DNA from: HXMU1420-13 sp965228545
Lineage (GTDB): Bacteria; Bacteroidota; Rhodothermia; Balneolales; Balneolaceae
NCBI GenBank assembly: GCA_965228545.1
Contig: OZ245822.1
Location: 3,720,001 to 3,784,000, forward strand
Direction of reading: 5' to 3'
Length of the DNA: 64,000 nt
Shown here one piece after another: positions 25,974 through 35,487 of the stretch. The notes beneath the pieces were generated by a model, which saw only the letters and a list, made by a program, of their open reading frames with translations, was not told the DNA's origin and made no database searches. Within the stretch, counting starts at the first letter, position 1. Each line of letters begins with the position of its first letter. Both the position numbers and the translations under genes were made by a program.

Positions 25974-28406
25974 TTACTCTGTTGAATCGGCATTTTTTGA
26001 CGCTTTCACCACTTCGGCTTTTTCCTTTGATCGATCGGATTCTTCGCTTTTCGTTTGTTTCTCTTTTTTAGCTTCTTCTTCGATTTGTGCTGTTGTTTTT
26101 CCTTCTTCAGGATATTCAATTCGGCTATGGTACACACCAACTAAAATTGAGATGAACGATTCTTTTATCACCTGCAGATCTCTGAATGTAAGTGGGCAAT
26201 GACTTAATTGCCCTTCAGCCACCCGATCGTCGACCATTCTGTTTACAAGATTCTCGAGCTTGCTATAGGTTGGGTTTTTCATGGAACGGGATGCCGCTTC
26301 AATTCCATCCGCCAACAAAAGTATTCCTGTTTCTTTGGTATTTGGAAGAGGGCCGTCGTACCGGAACGTTTCCTTGTGAGGCATATCTTTGTCTTTATCC
26401 TCTTCGTTCGCTTTTGCTTTTTCGTAAAAATATCGGATTACAGAAGTTCCATGATGCGTTTCGATGAAAGAAATAAGGATGTTAGGCAGGCTATATTCTT
26501 TAGCCATTTTCACCCCTTCACTCACGTGCGATTTGATCACCATCGCACTCATTTGAGGCTTCAATTTATCATGCTCGTTGTTACCACCGGTCTGATTTTC
26601 AACAAAATATTCGGGTTTTACCATCTTGCCGATATCATGATAAAGTGCACCTACCCGAACTAAAAGTGGGTTTGCATTAATTGCAGAAGCCGCCGATTCG
26701 GATAAATTGGCAACCTGTAAACTGTGATGAAAAGTGCCGGGAGCTTTGTTCATCAATTCTTTTAGCAACGGTTGATTGGTATCACCCAATTCAAGCAACG
26801 TGAAGTCGGTAGTGACTCCAAAAATCTTTTCAAAAAGCAGAATAATGGGATAAGTAAATAGGATAAATAAACAGTTGATGGCAATAAACAAGCCGTTAGC
26901 TAACACCAGCTCCCATTCTTCCATTACAGCAAGGCTAAATGCCCCCATCGAAATAAGATAAGTAAGAAAAACGATGCCTGGGGTAGTGAAGAAAAACTGA
27001 GAGCGATTTCGAACATCACGCACAGAAAATACCCCCATAGAACAGGCCGCGAAAGTTGAGATGGTAAACTCAAAATCGAAACCATGCACTAAACCTATGA
27101 GCGAGGCCATTGTTATGGCAGCAATTATGCCCACACGCGAATCAAAAATGATAGTAAGGATTATTGGAGCAATAGCTACCGGAATGATGAATGCATTAGC
27201 CGTATCAAAGTACATGAGCACTAAATTGGCTATACTGATGAGCCCCATCGTGAGAAAAACAAGCAAAAACAACCCATTATGCGAGCTGATACTTCGCCGA
27301 TACAAATACAAATACATAAAGAAAACCAGTGAGATCAGAATCACGAGTACAATCCCACCGGAAAAACGTAACCACCGTTCGGCATCGGTTGCATTTAAAG
27401 CGCGGGCAGCATTTAAACTTTCCAAAATGTTTACTGTTTCGGAGGTAACCATATCACCACGGCGAATAATTACCTGTCCTTGCGCCATTGCACCTTTCGT
27501 AGGCGATATATTCGCAATAGCCTCGTTGATGCGCTGTTGGCGGCGCTCTTGGCTGTATACATAGTTTGGAGCAATCACTTTATTGTACAACTCAATCGCC
27601 AATTGTGCTCTCTGTTCATTAAACGAACGATTTAGTTGAAACTGAGTATACTCATTGGCTTCTCTCAAATCACGAACTCGAGCTATATTCACCGATTGCT
27701 CGGTACTTTGCGTCGGGTTGATTACAGTGATTATTTCTGAGTCGATATTGCGTTTATTCATATCGATAATGCCCTGGTTGAGCAGTTGTTCGATCAAATT
27801 TTCGAGCCGGGTTTTCACAATCACACCATCAAAGCGATTGTAATTAAGATTGCGTGTTTGCACATCGTGATAGCTGTTTAGCAGTACATTTAACGAGGCT
27901 TCCGTAATCCCAATGTTCGCAATTTGAAATTCGCGAGCAAAGCGTAGACTATCATCAAATAACGTTGGGCGATTGTTTTCTTTCGACACCTGCCACTCGT
28001 GAAAAGTTTCCAGCACAGGCTGAATATTACGATACAGAGAATCTAAGCGGGTTTGGATAGCAATTTCTGCATTAGAGTTCACCTCGAAGATGAGCGGAAT
28101 TTGTTTTCTGATTTCTTCTTGTTCGTTTGCAATTTCCTGTGCTGTCTTATTCAGCGAAAAGGTGAATGGTGCGGTTAAATCGTCGGCCCGCCAAGGCTGA
28201 CCTTGCGTATAAATGTAACCGGTATTCACTGAATTCCGGGGAAGTGAAAACACCGAGATTAGAATAAAGCAAAGGAAAATTAGCCCTCGGATGTAAGGAT
28301 TGCGCTTCAACGAGTACGCCTCCTTCTCCTTCTTCATTTTATCACCCAACAAAGGGATTAATTCCTTTTTCTTCCGACCCAGTCCAATTTTTTCGAGAAT
28401 ACCCAT
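25974..28406 (-). CDS. 7TM-HD family metal-dependent phosphodiesterase (PgpH-like)
   Basis: An 810-residue membrane protein. After a cytoplasmic N-terminus and one helix there is a large extracellular 7TM-HDED domain (about 75-335), then seven helices (7TMR-HD, about 345-550), and a cytoplasmic HD domain with HHSLQVANL, ALYHDIGKMVKPEYFVENQ, the later SHVSEGVKMA and ETHHGTS. The tail is Lys/Glu-rich. The architecture is that of Listeria PgpH, which hydrolyses c-di-AMP. Here c-di-AMP hydrolysis is inferred. Confidence 0.9.
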   Translation of the reverse strand: MGILEKIGLGRKKKELIPLLGDKMKKEKEAYSLKRNPYIRGLIFLCFILISVFSLPRNSVNTGYIYTQGQPWRADDLTAPFTFSLNKTAQEIANEQEEIRKQIPLIFEVNSNAEIAIQTRLDSLYRNIQPVLETFHEWQVSKENNRPTLFDDSLRFAREFQIANIGITEASLNVLLNSYHDVQTRNLNYNRFDGVIVKTRLENLIEQLLNQGIIDMNKRNIDSEIITVINPTQSTEQSVNIARVRDLREANEYTQFQLNRSFNEQRAQLAIELYNKVIAPNYVYSQERRQQRINEAIANISPTKGAMAQGQVIIRRGDMVTSETVNILESLNAARALNATDAERWLRFSGGIVLVILISLVFFMYLYLYRRSISSHNGLFLLVFLTMGLISIANLVLMYFDTANAFIIPVAIAPIILTIIFDSRVGIIAAITMASLIGLVHGFDFEFTISTFAACSMGVFSVRDVRNRSQFFFTTPGIVFLTYLISMGAFSLAVMEEWELVLANGLFIAINCLFILFTYPIILLFEKIFGVTTDFTLLELGDTNQPLLKELMNKAPGTFHHSLQVANLSESAASAINANPLLVRVGALYHDIGKMVKPEYFVENQTGGNNEHDKLKPQMSAMVIKSHVSEGVKMAKEYSLPNILISFIETHHGTSVIRYFYEKAKANEEDKDKDMPHKETFRYDGPLPNTKETGILLLADGIEAASRSMKNPTYSKLENLVNRMVDDRVAEGQLSHCPLTFRDLQVIKESFISILVGVYHSRIEYPEEGKTTAQIEEEAKKEKQTKSEESDRSKEKAEVVKASKNADSTE

Positions 28407-28559
28407 GCGGGATCGTCCTATTTTAAATTAGGTGCTAAGGTTACTTAGCATTCCGTAAAGATCAAAGTTACCGATAATATAATATTGATGTAGTCAATTC
28501 ATGTGATCTTTATTTTCTTTGCATTGATTTAGTTTACGTCCGAACAAAAAAACTTCACA

Positions 28560-29795
28560 ATGAACCGATTAACTTTTTTATTTCTATTATTTTTGGGTGC
28601 TGCACAATTCGCCTGCGATACAACCAATGTTCCTCAGTTTGATGAAGAAGCGCAACAAGCCAAGACCAAATTATTAAAGGCCGATCAAAGCTTTAGTCTG
28701 GATCTGTTTTCAGCAGTGCACGAGGGTGATTCATTGGCTGAGAATATCTTCATTTCTCCACTCAGTGCGTCAATGGCATTGGGTATGACGATGAATGGAG
28801 CTGCCGGTAATACCTATGCTGAGATGCAAACGGCGTTAGGATTTGAAGATTTATCCACAGAGGAAATAAACAAAGGCTATCAGGCTTTGAAGTACGAACT
28901 AGAGCATGCCGATGATAAAGTGGAGATGGCCATAGCTAACTCGGTGTGGTCGAAAAAAGGATTTGAAGTAAACCCCGAGTTTTTGAATACCGTTGAAGAA
29001 TACTTCGAGGCTGAAACTGCAAGTTTGGATTTTAGTGATCCCAAAACTTTGGAGCGAATCAATGGTTGGGTGGCCGATAAAACTAACGATCGGATCAAAA
29101 AAATTATTGAAAAGATAGGAGAGAATGATGTCATGTATCTCATTAACGCTGTGTATTTCAATGGGCCGTGGAAATATGAATTTGATCCCGAATTTACCGC
29201 AGATAGAGAGTTTTATGTGGATGAAAACAATACGGTAATGGTTGAAATGATGAGCCAAAGTGCAGAAGTGGGTTATCTTATCAACGATGAAGTGGAAATG
29301 GTTGAATTACCTTACGGAAACGACAAATTTAGTGCACTCTTTATTAAGCCGGGAGCAATGCACTCTTCGGCTGATGAATTGATTCAGTCAGCCTTGAATG
29401 CATCAAAACTCGAAGCTTGGATTTCTGAGCTAAAGGTGGGACAAGTGGGATACCTTATTCCGAAAATAACACTCGAATATAGTCGCCAACTTATTTCCGA
29501 TTTACAAGCATTGGGAATGATTGATTTATTTAACGAAGGATCAGCGGATCTGAGCAACTTATTTGCAGAAATCAATAACTTGTACGTTTCGAGTGTACTA
29601 CAAAAAACCTTTCTGAAGATGAATGAGGAAGGGACAGAAGCCGCCGCTGTTACGGCAGTAACGGTTGGTGTTGAATCGGTAGGAGAATCCTGGCCAACTA
29701 TAATTTATGACGAGCCTTTTCTACTGTTACTACGTGAGAAAGAAACCGGAGCGATTCTGTTTATAGGTAAGATTGGTAATCCCGTTGCAGAATAA
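28560..29795 (+). CDS. secreted serpin (serine protease inhibitor)
   Basis: A 411-residue serpin with a lipoprotein-like signal (hydrophobic stretch ending QFAC, Cys19). Family signatures include NIFISPLSASMALGMTMNGA, AIANSVW, YLINAVYFNGPWKYEF, the breach FLKMNEEGTEAAA and the C-terminal DEPFLLLLREKETGAILFIGKIGNP. The reactive loop hinge begins at residue 356 (EEGTEAAAV), which is Ala-rich as in inhibitory serpins. Counting from the hinge Gly (P15), P1 is about Glu372, followed by Ser373. It probably protects the cell from external or released proteases. Convergent with hisA, two bases away. Confidence 0.93.
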   Translation: MNRLTFLFLLFLGAAQFACDTTNVPQFDEEAQQAKTKLLKADQSFSLDLFSAVHEGDSLAENIFISPLSASMALGMTMNGAAGNTYAEMQTALGFEDLSTEEINKGYQALKYELEHADDKVEMAIANSVWSKKGFEVNPEFLNTVEEYFEAETASLDFSDPKTLERINGWVADKTNDRIKKIIEKIGENDVMYLINAVYFNGPWKYEFDPEFTADREFYVDENNTVMVEMMSQSAEVGYLINDEVEMVELPYGNDKFSALFIKPGAMHSSADELIQSALNASKLEAWISELKVGQVGYLIPKITLEYSRQLISDLQALGMIDLFNEGSADLSNLFAEINNLYVSSVLQKTFLKMNEEGTEAAAVTAVTVGVESVGESWPTIIYDEPFLLLLREKETGAILFIGKIGNPVAE

Positions 29796-29797
29796 GG

Positions 29798-30514
29798 CTA
29801 GAAACTAAGGGCGTACATCTCTTTTAAACTGATGCGCCCTTCGTAGTACGCTTTTCCAACAACAACCGCATCAATGTTAGCAGCAGAAAGTCGCTTTAGG
29901 TCGTCGATGTTGGATACGCCACCTGATGCTATCAATCGGATGGTCGGAAATTTAGCTTTCAACTCTACGTACAACTCTTGATTAGGTCCTGCCAGTGTTC
30001 CATCTTTAGAAATATCTGTGCAAAGAATTTCCTGTAGTCCTTCTTTTAGCATTCTGTTAACAAAAGAATCGACACTTTCGGCAGCGGTTTCTAGCCAGCC
30101 TGCATAGGCGATTTTTCCATCTTTTAAATCCATGCCTAAGATGCTTTTTTCCGGGTGATTTCGCAGAAGTTTGATCCATTCCTCTTCATTTCTTACAGCC
30201 ATCGAACTGCAAATCACTTTAGAAATACCTTCGCGGAGCAGATATTCGCAATTTTCATACGTTCGGATTCCGCCCCCGGTTTGTACCGAAATACCCAGCT
30301 CGTTAATGATTTGAGTGATATGCGGAAGATTAACGAAACGACCTTCCTTTGCGCCGTTTAAATCAACAATGTGGATGTGATCGAAGCCTGCATCTTGAAA
30401 AATCTGAGCTTGCTCGATGGGAGATTCATTATACACTGTAACGGCATCGTAATCACCTTTATGAAGACGAACGCACTTGCCGTTGTATAGATCGATGGCT
30501 GGAATGATTTGCAT
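29798..30514 (-). CDS. hisA: phosphoribosylformimino-AICAR ribonucleotide isomerase HisA
   Basis: A 238-residue TIM-barrel enzyme of histidine biosynthesis (ProFAR to PRFAR). The catalytic Asp8 (PAIDLYNGKCVRL) and the second Asp in TDISKDGTLAGPN are present, as are the phosphate-binding GGGIRTYE and ASGGVSN loops. It is separated from hisH by about 6.4 kb occupied by a TetR/ABC cassette, although both lie on the same strand. hisF and hisIE, which normally follow, are absent from this window. Confidence 0.93.
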   Translation of the reverse strand: MQIIPAIDLYNGKCVRLHKGDYDAVTVYNESPIEQAQIFQDAGFDHIHIVDLNGAKEGRFVNLPHITQIINELGISVQTGGGIRTYENCEYLLREGISKVICSSMAVRNEEEWIKLLRNHPEKSILGMDLKDGKIAYAGWLETAAESVDSFVNRMLKEGLQEILCTDISKDGTLAGPNQELYVELKAKFPTIRLIASGGVSNIDDLKRLSAANIDAVVVGKAYYEGRISLKEMYALSF

Positions 30515-30571
30515 ATAGCCGGGTAAAGAATGGGTTTGTGAGTGAGAATTAAATATCCGAAAAAAAGGGCT

Positions 30572-31768
30572 TCAAAACGACCACTTTACTCTAAAAAACA
30601 ACAAATTTGGAGTAGTAGTAAAAGCGGTTAGGCCATCACCACGTAAAAGTTGAGATAAGAATAAAAGATCGGTGTTTTCTGAGATCGAATAACTCACTTG
30701 TGGAATGAGAATAAAAACAGATTCATCAAAACTACCGAGAGTGCTTAAGCCGATTGTAGTAAGGGGCGAGGCAGAGAACGAACCATTAAGGTAAAATCCC
30801 GTTTTTGCGATGAATAGATTATTGGCCGAAGGAGGCTGAGAAATTTGAGCTAGTGTATTTCCTGCACTTTCAAACCCACCGTTATAGAGGAATTCACCGC
30901 TTATATACACTGCGTTAGGCAACATATAATCAAAGCCCATGCTAGCTGTAACGATACTGTTTTCGGTAGGTGATGATGACTTAGGCCGGAAATAAGAAAC
31001 TTCGCCTTTAAATCCGGCATCACGGAAATAGCCCGACCACCCGGCGCCAACCATCCATTCATCGAAATGCGACCCTGCCAGTAACTGAATGTCATAATCG
31101 GCAAAATTATCACGATACATTACAGCAATTACCGATTCATTAATAGTATCTCCAAACCGATACCCAAGGTTTACACTGGAAGCGAACCCCCATGCATATT
31201 CGGCAGAAAAAGCATCCGTGCCGGGACGTTCTTCATAATCAAAATCGAGGTATGCATACGCATTGAACAAATCGTTGGGACTCCATACAAAAGTTTGGCC
31301 CCAGTTTATTCGTTGTCGGCCAAGTGTTGCCTCAAATGGACCGTTGAAATACGTAAGCTGTGCACGATCGATGGTGGAGTGAAGAACATGAGCATCTGAC
31401 TCCAACAGAATCCAGCTCATATCCAAAAATCCGGGATCGTCATCCAAAAAATCTGCATATAAAGGAGTACTAGAAACCGAATTTCCACTGATTAATCGAT
31501 TGCGCAGGTCGAGTTTAAACTCGAAGTTGTCGTTAGCGTCCCAAACTGTTTCTAAGCGGTTATGCACAATATTATCGTAATTTACAGTGCCAAGATCGTT
31601 GCTGAATGCAAGGCTACCAAGCTCTTTTACATATCCACGAAATTGTAATGCTTGAGCAGAACTTTCTGCTCCAAAAATTAAAGTGATAATCAGTGCCCAA
31701 AGAAAGGTTGGCAGAATCTTGCTTCTTTTACTGGTTGAATCGCTTCGATATGAAAACAGAAAGTTCAT
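30572..31768 (-). CDS. putative outer-membrane beta-barrel of the ABC cassette
   Basis: A 398-residue exported protein (signal segment IITLIFGAESSAQA near residue 40) composed of amphipathic strands such as FRGYVKELGSL, FEFKLDLRNRLI, FEATLGRQRINWGQ and LLFFRVKWSF, the last with a terminal aromatic typical of outer-membrane barrels. The RQRINWGQ segment recalls DUF1302/porin-like proteins. It starts one base before the ATPase stop and is the last gene of the TetR-LolA-like-ABC cassette, so it is probably the outer-membrane part of that system. Confidence 0.7.
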   Translation of the reverse strand: MNFLFSYRSDSTSKRSKILPTFLWALIITLIFGAESSAQALQFRGYVKELGSLAFSNDLGTVNYDNIVHNRLETVWDANDNFEFKLDLRNRLISGNSVSSTPLYADFLDDDPGFLDMSWILLESDAHVLHSTIDRAQLTYFNGPFEATLGRQRINWGQTFVWSPNDLFNAYAYLDFDYEERPGTDAFSAEYAWGFASSVNLGYRFGDTINESVIAVMYRDNFADYDIQLLAGSHFDEWMVGAGWSGYFRDAGFKGEVSYFRPKSSSPTENSIVTASMGFDYMLPNAVYISGEFLYNGGFESAGNTLAQISQPPSANNLFIAKTGFYLNGSFSASPLTTIGLSTLGSFDESVFILIPQVSYSISENTDLLFLSQLLRGDGLTAFTTTPNLLFFRVKWSF

Positions 31769-32452
31769 TTACTTCTGTTCGTCGCTATCAATTACACCAT
31801 CAACTAAGGTAAGTACTCGTTTTGCGCATTCTACCACGCGTTGGTCATGAGTTGAGAAGATAAAAGTGGTTTGCTCGGTCTCGTTTAACTTCAGCATGAG
31901 ATTAAGAAGATCGGTTGCTGATTTTGAGTCGAGGTTAGCCGTAGGTTCGTCGGCGAGTACAAATGTTGGTTTAGATGCAAGTGCCCGCGCCACTGCAACC
32001 CGCTGTTGCTGTCCACCTGAGAGTTCTGACGGACGTTTGTGAATTTTATCCTCAAGCCCAACTTGATGCAGTAACTCTGTGCCACGTTTTCTGCATTCTT
32101 TGGTTGGCAAGCCCTGCATTTGCAAAATAAAGCTCACATTTTCTAAAGCAGTGAGAACAGGAATTAAATTATATGCCTGAAAAACAAAGCCAATATGATG
32201 CAATCTGAAATCGATTAGTTTGCGTTCTTTTAACGCGAACATATCTGTTCCCTCAATAAACACTTTGCCTGAACTAGGTTCATCCAATCCTCCTATAATA
32301 TTCAATAAGGTAGTTTTACCGGATCCCGACGGCCCAACTATGGCCGAAAATTCTCCCTTTTGGATTTCCAGATTGATACCGTTTAATGCATGCACCGGCA
32401 CTTTATCTTTGTTGTATATTTTTGTGATATCCTGAACGTGTATTACTGCCAT
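31769..32452 (-). CDS. ABC transporter ATP-binding protein (LolD/MacB type)
   Basis: A 227-residue ATPase with Walker A GPSGSGKTT, the Q-loop in VFQAYNLIP, signature LSGGQQQRVAVARAL, Walker B TFVLADEPTANLD and the switch His in FSTHD. Length and motifs match the LolD/FtsE/MacB group that works with FtsX-like permeases rather than importers. It lies five bases downstream of the second permease gene. Confidence 0.92.
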   Translation of the reverse strand: MAVIHVQDITKIYNKDKVPVHALNGINLEIQKGEFSAIVGPSGSGKTTLLNIIGGLDEPSSGKVFIEGTDMFALKERKLIDFRLHHIGFVFQAYNLIPVLTALENVSFILQMQGLPTKECRKRGTELLHQVGLEDKIHKRPSELSGGQQQRVAVARALASKPTFVLADEPTANLDSKSATDLLNLMLKLNETEQTTFIFSTHDQRVVECAKRVLTLVDGVIDSDEQK

Positions 32453-32457
32453 AGCTT

Positions 32458-33684
32458 TCAGATTTTTCGAATCGCCTCCACAGGATTGAGTTTCAATGCT
32501 TTATAAGATGGATACAGAGCCGCAATAAGTGTAGTTATGAAAATGAGTATCCCCACATTAACATAATATTCCGGCTGCAACTCGGGGTAAATAATGGTTC
32601 CTATTCCATAGGCTTCAAATCCTTGTCCCCAAGCACTTACATTAATTCCTGTATCGCTCAAAAATTGAATGCCGAGCCAGGCGGTGAGCATACCAACTGG
32701 TGCCCCAACAATCGCCAGCATAAATGTTTCAATCAAAATCATGCTGAATGTTTTCATCTTGTTAACGCCCACAGCCATTAGCATTCCTAATTCCTGCTGA
32801 CGTTCCAATACGGCCATTAACATGGTATTGATAATCCCAAAAGTGAGTGCAATCAGAATAATTGCCATCACGATGTACAACATGGTTCCTACCATCGAGT
32901 CCATATACCGTAGCGAAGGGGCAATATCGCCCCAGCTTTCTGCCACTAAACCGGAGTCCAGATTCAGTGAGTCGCGGTAAGCATCGGCCATTTTAAAATC
33001 GTTAACCAAAAATGCGATTTCATGACTGATTCCATCCGCATTAAGGAGCGCATTAAGATGCGCTTGTTTTACGAAAACGTTGGTTTCATCAAAACCGGAA
33101 TTAGGTGATTTGAATACACCGGTAACTCGAAAAGCGGCTGCGGTGAGGTTGCCATCCACATCCTGAAAATTGATTACCACTTTACTTCTAATGTCCAAAT
33201 TTAGACGCTGTGCCAGTTTATTACCCACAACAATACTATTGGCTCGTTTGCTTTCCAGAAAATCACCTTCGATGATATGGGTGTGCAATTCGGTAACAGT
33301 GTTTTCCGAATCTATATTAATTCCATTAATAGTAACTCCAAAGCTACTGGAACTGGTTGAGGCAAGACCACTGATTACGGTGCGGGCAGTGATCTTTTCT
33401 ACAAAGGGCATTGAACTTAGTTCGTTTACTAATTGATGAGTGTTGGGTATGAATTTACTGGGTAGTACTTCATCTTTGTATTCTTTTGTGTGAATTTGGA
33501 TGTGAGAAGTAAAATTTTGGAGTTCGCTTTTCACAAACTGCATGCTCATACCATACATAAACGCAGACATAAACACACCGGCTCCGGTACCTAGGATCAC
33601 TGCAATAATTACTACTAAGCTTCGGGTTTTATTTCGCCAGATATTTTTCCAGCTAAGCGATACAATTGGAAGAATATTCATCAT
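32458..33684 (-). CDS. ABC transporter permease, FtsX/MacB type
   Basis: A 408-residue permease with one N-terminal helix (SLVVIIAVILGTGAGVFMSAF), a MacB_PCD periplasmic domain of about 220 residues, and three C-terminal helices belonging to the FtsX domain (IVMAIILIALTFGIINTMLMAVLERQQELGMLMAVG). This type (type VII ABC) drives mechanotransmission for lipoprotein or lipid export, or outer-membrane coupling. It overlaps the preceding permease by four bases. Confidence 0.9.
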   Translation of the reverse strand: MMNILPIVSLSWKNIWRNKTRSLVVIIAVILGTGAGVFMSAFMYGMSMQFVKSELQNFTSHIQIHTKEYKDEVLPSKFIPNTHQLVNELSSMPFVEKITARTVISGLASTSSSSFGVTINGINIDSENTVTELHTHIIEGDFLESKRANSIVVGNKLAQRLNLDIRSKVVINFQDVDGNLTAAAFRVTGVFKSPNSGFDETNVFVKQAHLNALLNADGISHEIAFLVNDFKMADAYRDSLNLDSGLVAESWGDIAPSLRYMDSMVGTMLYIVMAIILIALTFGIINTMLMAVLERQQELGMLMAVGVNKMKTFSMILIETFMLAIVGAPVGMLTAWLGIQFLSDTGINVSAWGQGFEAYGIGTIIYPELQPEYYVNVGILIFITTLIAALYPSYKALKLNPVEAIRKI

Positions 33685-34901
33685 GCGCGCATAGCCTCCA
33701 CCGGTTCTAAGTTTTTGGTGTGAATAAGTGGGTAAATACTGATTACAAGACTGATTGCGCCGATAATTGCGGCTTGAATAAACAGAATTACAGGCTCGGT
33801 AGAAAAGCGTATAAATGGTTCCATGCCGTAATCTGCAATGGCAGCAGCTGCCTGCCCGGTAAATTCCATTGGGTAGATGTTGAAGTAGTAAATAACCGGT
33901 ATGCTTAACAGAATACCAACCAACGAGGCGAGTGTTGTAATGCTGAACATTTCAATCATCAACATTCGGCTGATACTCCATTTTGGGGTACCAATAGCAA
34001 TTAATACACCGAACTCAAATTTACGCTCAGCCGTCATCATCAAAATGGTTCCGAAAATCCCGAATCCAACTACCATATACAGAACAAGTAGAATAATATA
34101 GCCACTGCCACGATCAGCTTGAATTGCTTGGACCAATTCGGGCATTAATGTTGGCCAATCATAAACTCGATAATCGCTGCCCAAAGCAGTTGATAATATT
34201 TCTGTTAATTCCTCTGTTTTCTTCGATTGTACACTTAAAATGGCTATGGCGGTTACCCTGTCGCCGGCACCATAAAATTGTTGAGCGGTTTTAAGTGGAA
34301 GGTAGACTAGGGATTTATTCATCTCCGGAATACCAAACTTTGCAATACCAACAATAGGTATTAGATCTGCAGCAGTTACACCACGATATCCACTGCTTAG
34401 CAGAACCAAAGAATCGCCCACACTAAGCTCAAGATAATCGGCTAAGCCTTCACTGATTATTGTAGAGTTTTCGGAATTCGAACCGAAGTATCGGCCTGAG
34501 GTTATTTTCTCATGGGGCTTGCTTAACGCTTTTTCTTGTTCCCAATCGACCCCAACAACCAAGGCAGGACGTGTTTTCTCGAGTCCACCGGCTAAGCCGT
34601 AAGAATCAATTCTAGGGATTACTGCCCTTACATTTGGTGTTTCGGCGATGGCTGAAAGCAACGCCTCATTTACTTCCAGGCTGTGATCGAGCATCGGTTC
34701 GTTAAAATAGTCGGGCGCCTGAATTTGAATATGACCAGAAAATGAACCCACCGAGTTTTCGATCATTTGATCGTATTGCCCCTGTTGCATCGAACTCATT
34801 ACCGAAGATAATACAACGGCCATCACAATCGACGCCATTGTTATAAATGTGCGTCTGCGATTTCGCCAAATATTGCGCCATGCAAGCTTTAAAAGGAACA
34901 T
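33681..34901 (-). CDS. ABC transporter permease, FtsX/MacB type
   Basis: A 406-residue paralogue of the next gene, with the same plan: one N-terminal helix (TFITMASIVMAVVLSSVMS), a periplasmic MacB_PCD domain, and three C-terminal helices (LLVLYMVVGFGIFGTILMMTAERKFEFGVLIAIG). It should form a heterodimer with its neighbour, as in LolCE. Its upstream region contains a 7-bp tandem repeat and the four-helix-bundle element, which split it from the LolA-like gene. Confidence 0.9.
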   Translation of the reverse strand: MFLLKLAWRNIWRNRRRTFITMASIVMAVVLSSVMSSMQQGQYDQMIENSVGSFSGHIQIQAPDYFNEPMLDHSLEVNEALLSAIAETPNVRAVIPRIDSYGLAGGLEKTRPALVVGVDWEQEKALSKPHEKITSGRYFGSNSENSTIISEGLADYLELSVGDSLVLLSSGYRGVTAADLIPIVGIAKFGIPEMNKSLVYLPLKTAQQFYGAGDRVTAIAILSVQSKKTEELTEILSTALGSDYRVYDWPTLMPELVQAIQADRGSGYIILLVLYMVVGFGIFGTILMMTAERKFEFGVLIAIGTPKWSISRMLMIEMFSITTLASLVGILLSIPVIYYFNIYPMEFTGQAAAAIADYGMEPFIRFSTEPVILFIQAAIIGAISLVISIYPLIHTKNLEPVEAMRA

Positions 34902-34905
34902 GTTT

Positions 34906-34940
34906 TTCAGTGTTCAGTGTTCAGTGTTCAGTGTTCAGTT
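34906..34940. repeat. 7-bp tandem repeat, five units
   Basis: TTCAGTG is repeated at 34906-34912, 34913-34919, 34920-34926 and 34927-34933, with a last imperfect TTCAGTT at 34934-34940. It lies four bases upstream of the permease start on the minus strand and at the left end of the four-helix-bundle element. Slippage at this site could alter the length of the permease 5' region. Confidence 0.95.
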
Positions 34941-35487
34941 AACAATTATTTTTGAGTTTTTGTAAGGAGTTCTGTTTTGATAGGTCTTAAATAAATATGA
35001 ATAAAATGATATTGCTATGATTCCAGACAATAATCTATACAAGAAGGCATATGCTTTTGCAATTCGAATTGTGAACATGTTTAAATTCCTCACCGAGGAA
35101 AAAAGAGAATTTGTGTTGTCAAAACAGTTAATACGCTCAGGCACGAGTATTGGAGCGAATATTGCTGAAGCAAATGGAGGGGTATCAATGGCGGATTTCT
35201 CTGCAAAGCTGTCGATTTCATACAAAGAAAGTCTAGAATCGAAATATTGGCTGTCGTTGTTACACGATACCGGATACATTGATCGCAAATTATTTGAAAG
35301 TATGTTTGCCGATGCAGACGAGCTCTCAAAGATCTTATTTACGATCTTAAAAAAGACTAGAATAAATCCACTTGAATAAAGGTATGTTGTCACATTGAAT
35401 TCCTGTTTATTTCAAAACTATCAGTACTATTTCGCAAATACTGATCCCTGATAACTGTTTATTGCAAACTGTTCATTTTCAGTTAAC
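34934..35487 (+). mobile_element. putative small insertion carrying a four-helix-bundle gene
   Basis: A 10-bp direct repeat, TTCAGTTAAC, occurs at 34934-34943 and again at 35478-35487, bracketing a single plus-strand gene inside a minus-strand operon. The right copy contains the last codons and stop of the LolA-like gene (GTT AAC TGA on the minus strand). An inner 7-bp inverted repeat, ATCAGTA/TACTGAT, sits at 35420-35445. No transposase is present. Insertion with target duplication is inference. Confidence 0.5.
35017..35379 (+). CDS. four-helix bundle protein (S23/IVP, bAvd-like fold)
   Basis: A 120-residue all-helical protein of the family first seen in 23S rRNA intervening sequences. The signature SKQLIRSGTSIGANIAEANGG near residues 42-63 and the following SYKESLESKYWLSLLHDTGYID are diagnostic. 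The fold is shared with the accessory variability determinant of diversity-generating retroelements, but no reverse transcriptase or variable repeat is near. It is oriented against the surrounding operon. Confidence 0.9.
   Translation: MIPDNNLYKKAYAFAIRIVNMFKFLTEEKREFVLSKQLIRSGTSIGANIAEANGGVSMADFSAKLSISYKESLESKYWLSLLHDTGYIDRKLFESMFADADELSKILFTILKKTRINPLE

Noticed and set aside
35017..35379. diversity-generating retroelement
   Set aside because: The protein has the bAvd-like fold, but no reverse transcriptase or template/variable repeat is present.
34935..35393. 152-residue minus-strand ORF over the four-helix-bundle gene
   Set aside because: It is antisense to a clearly recognised family protein and has no recognisable motif.
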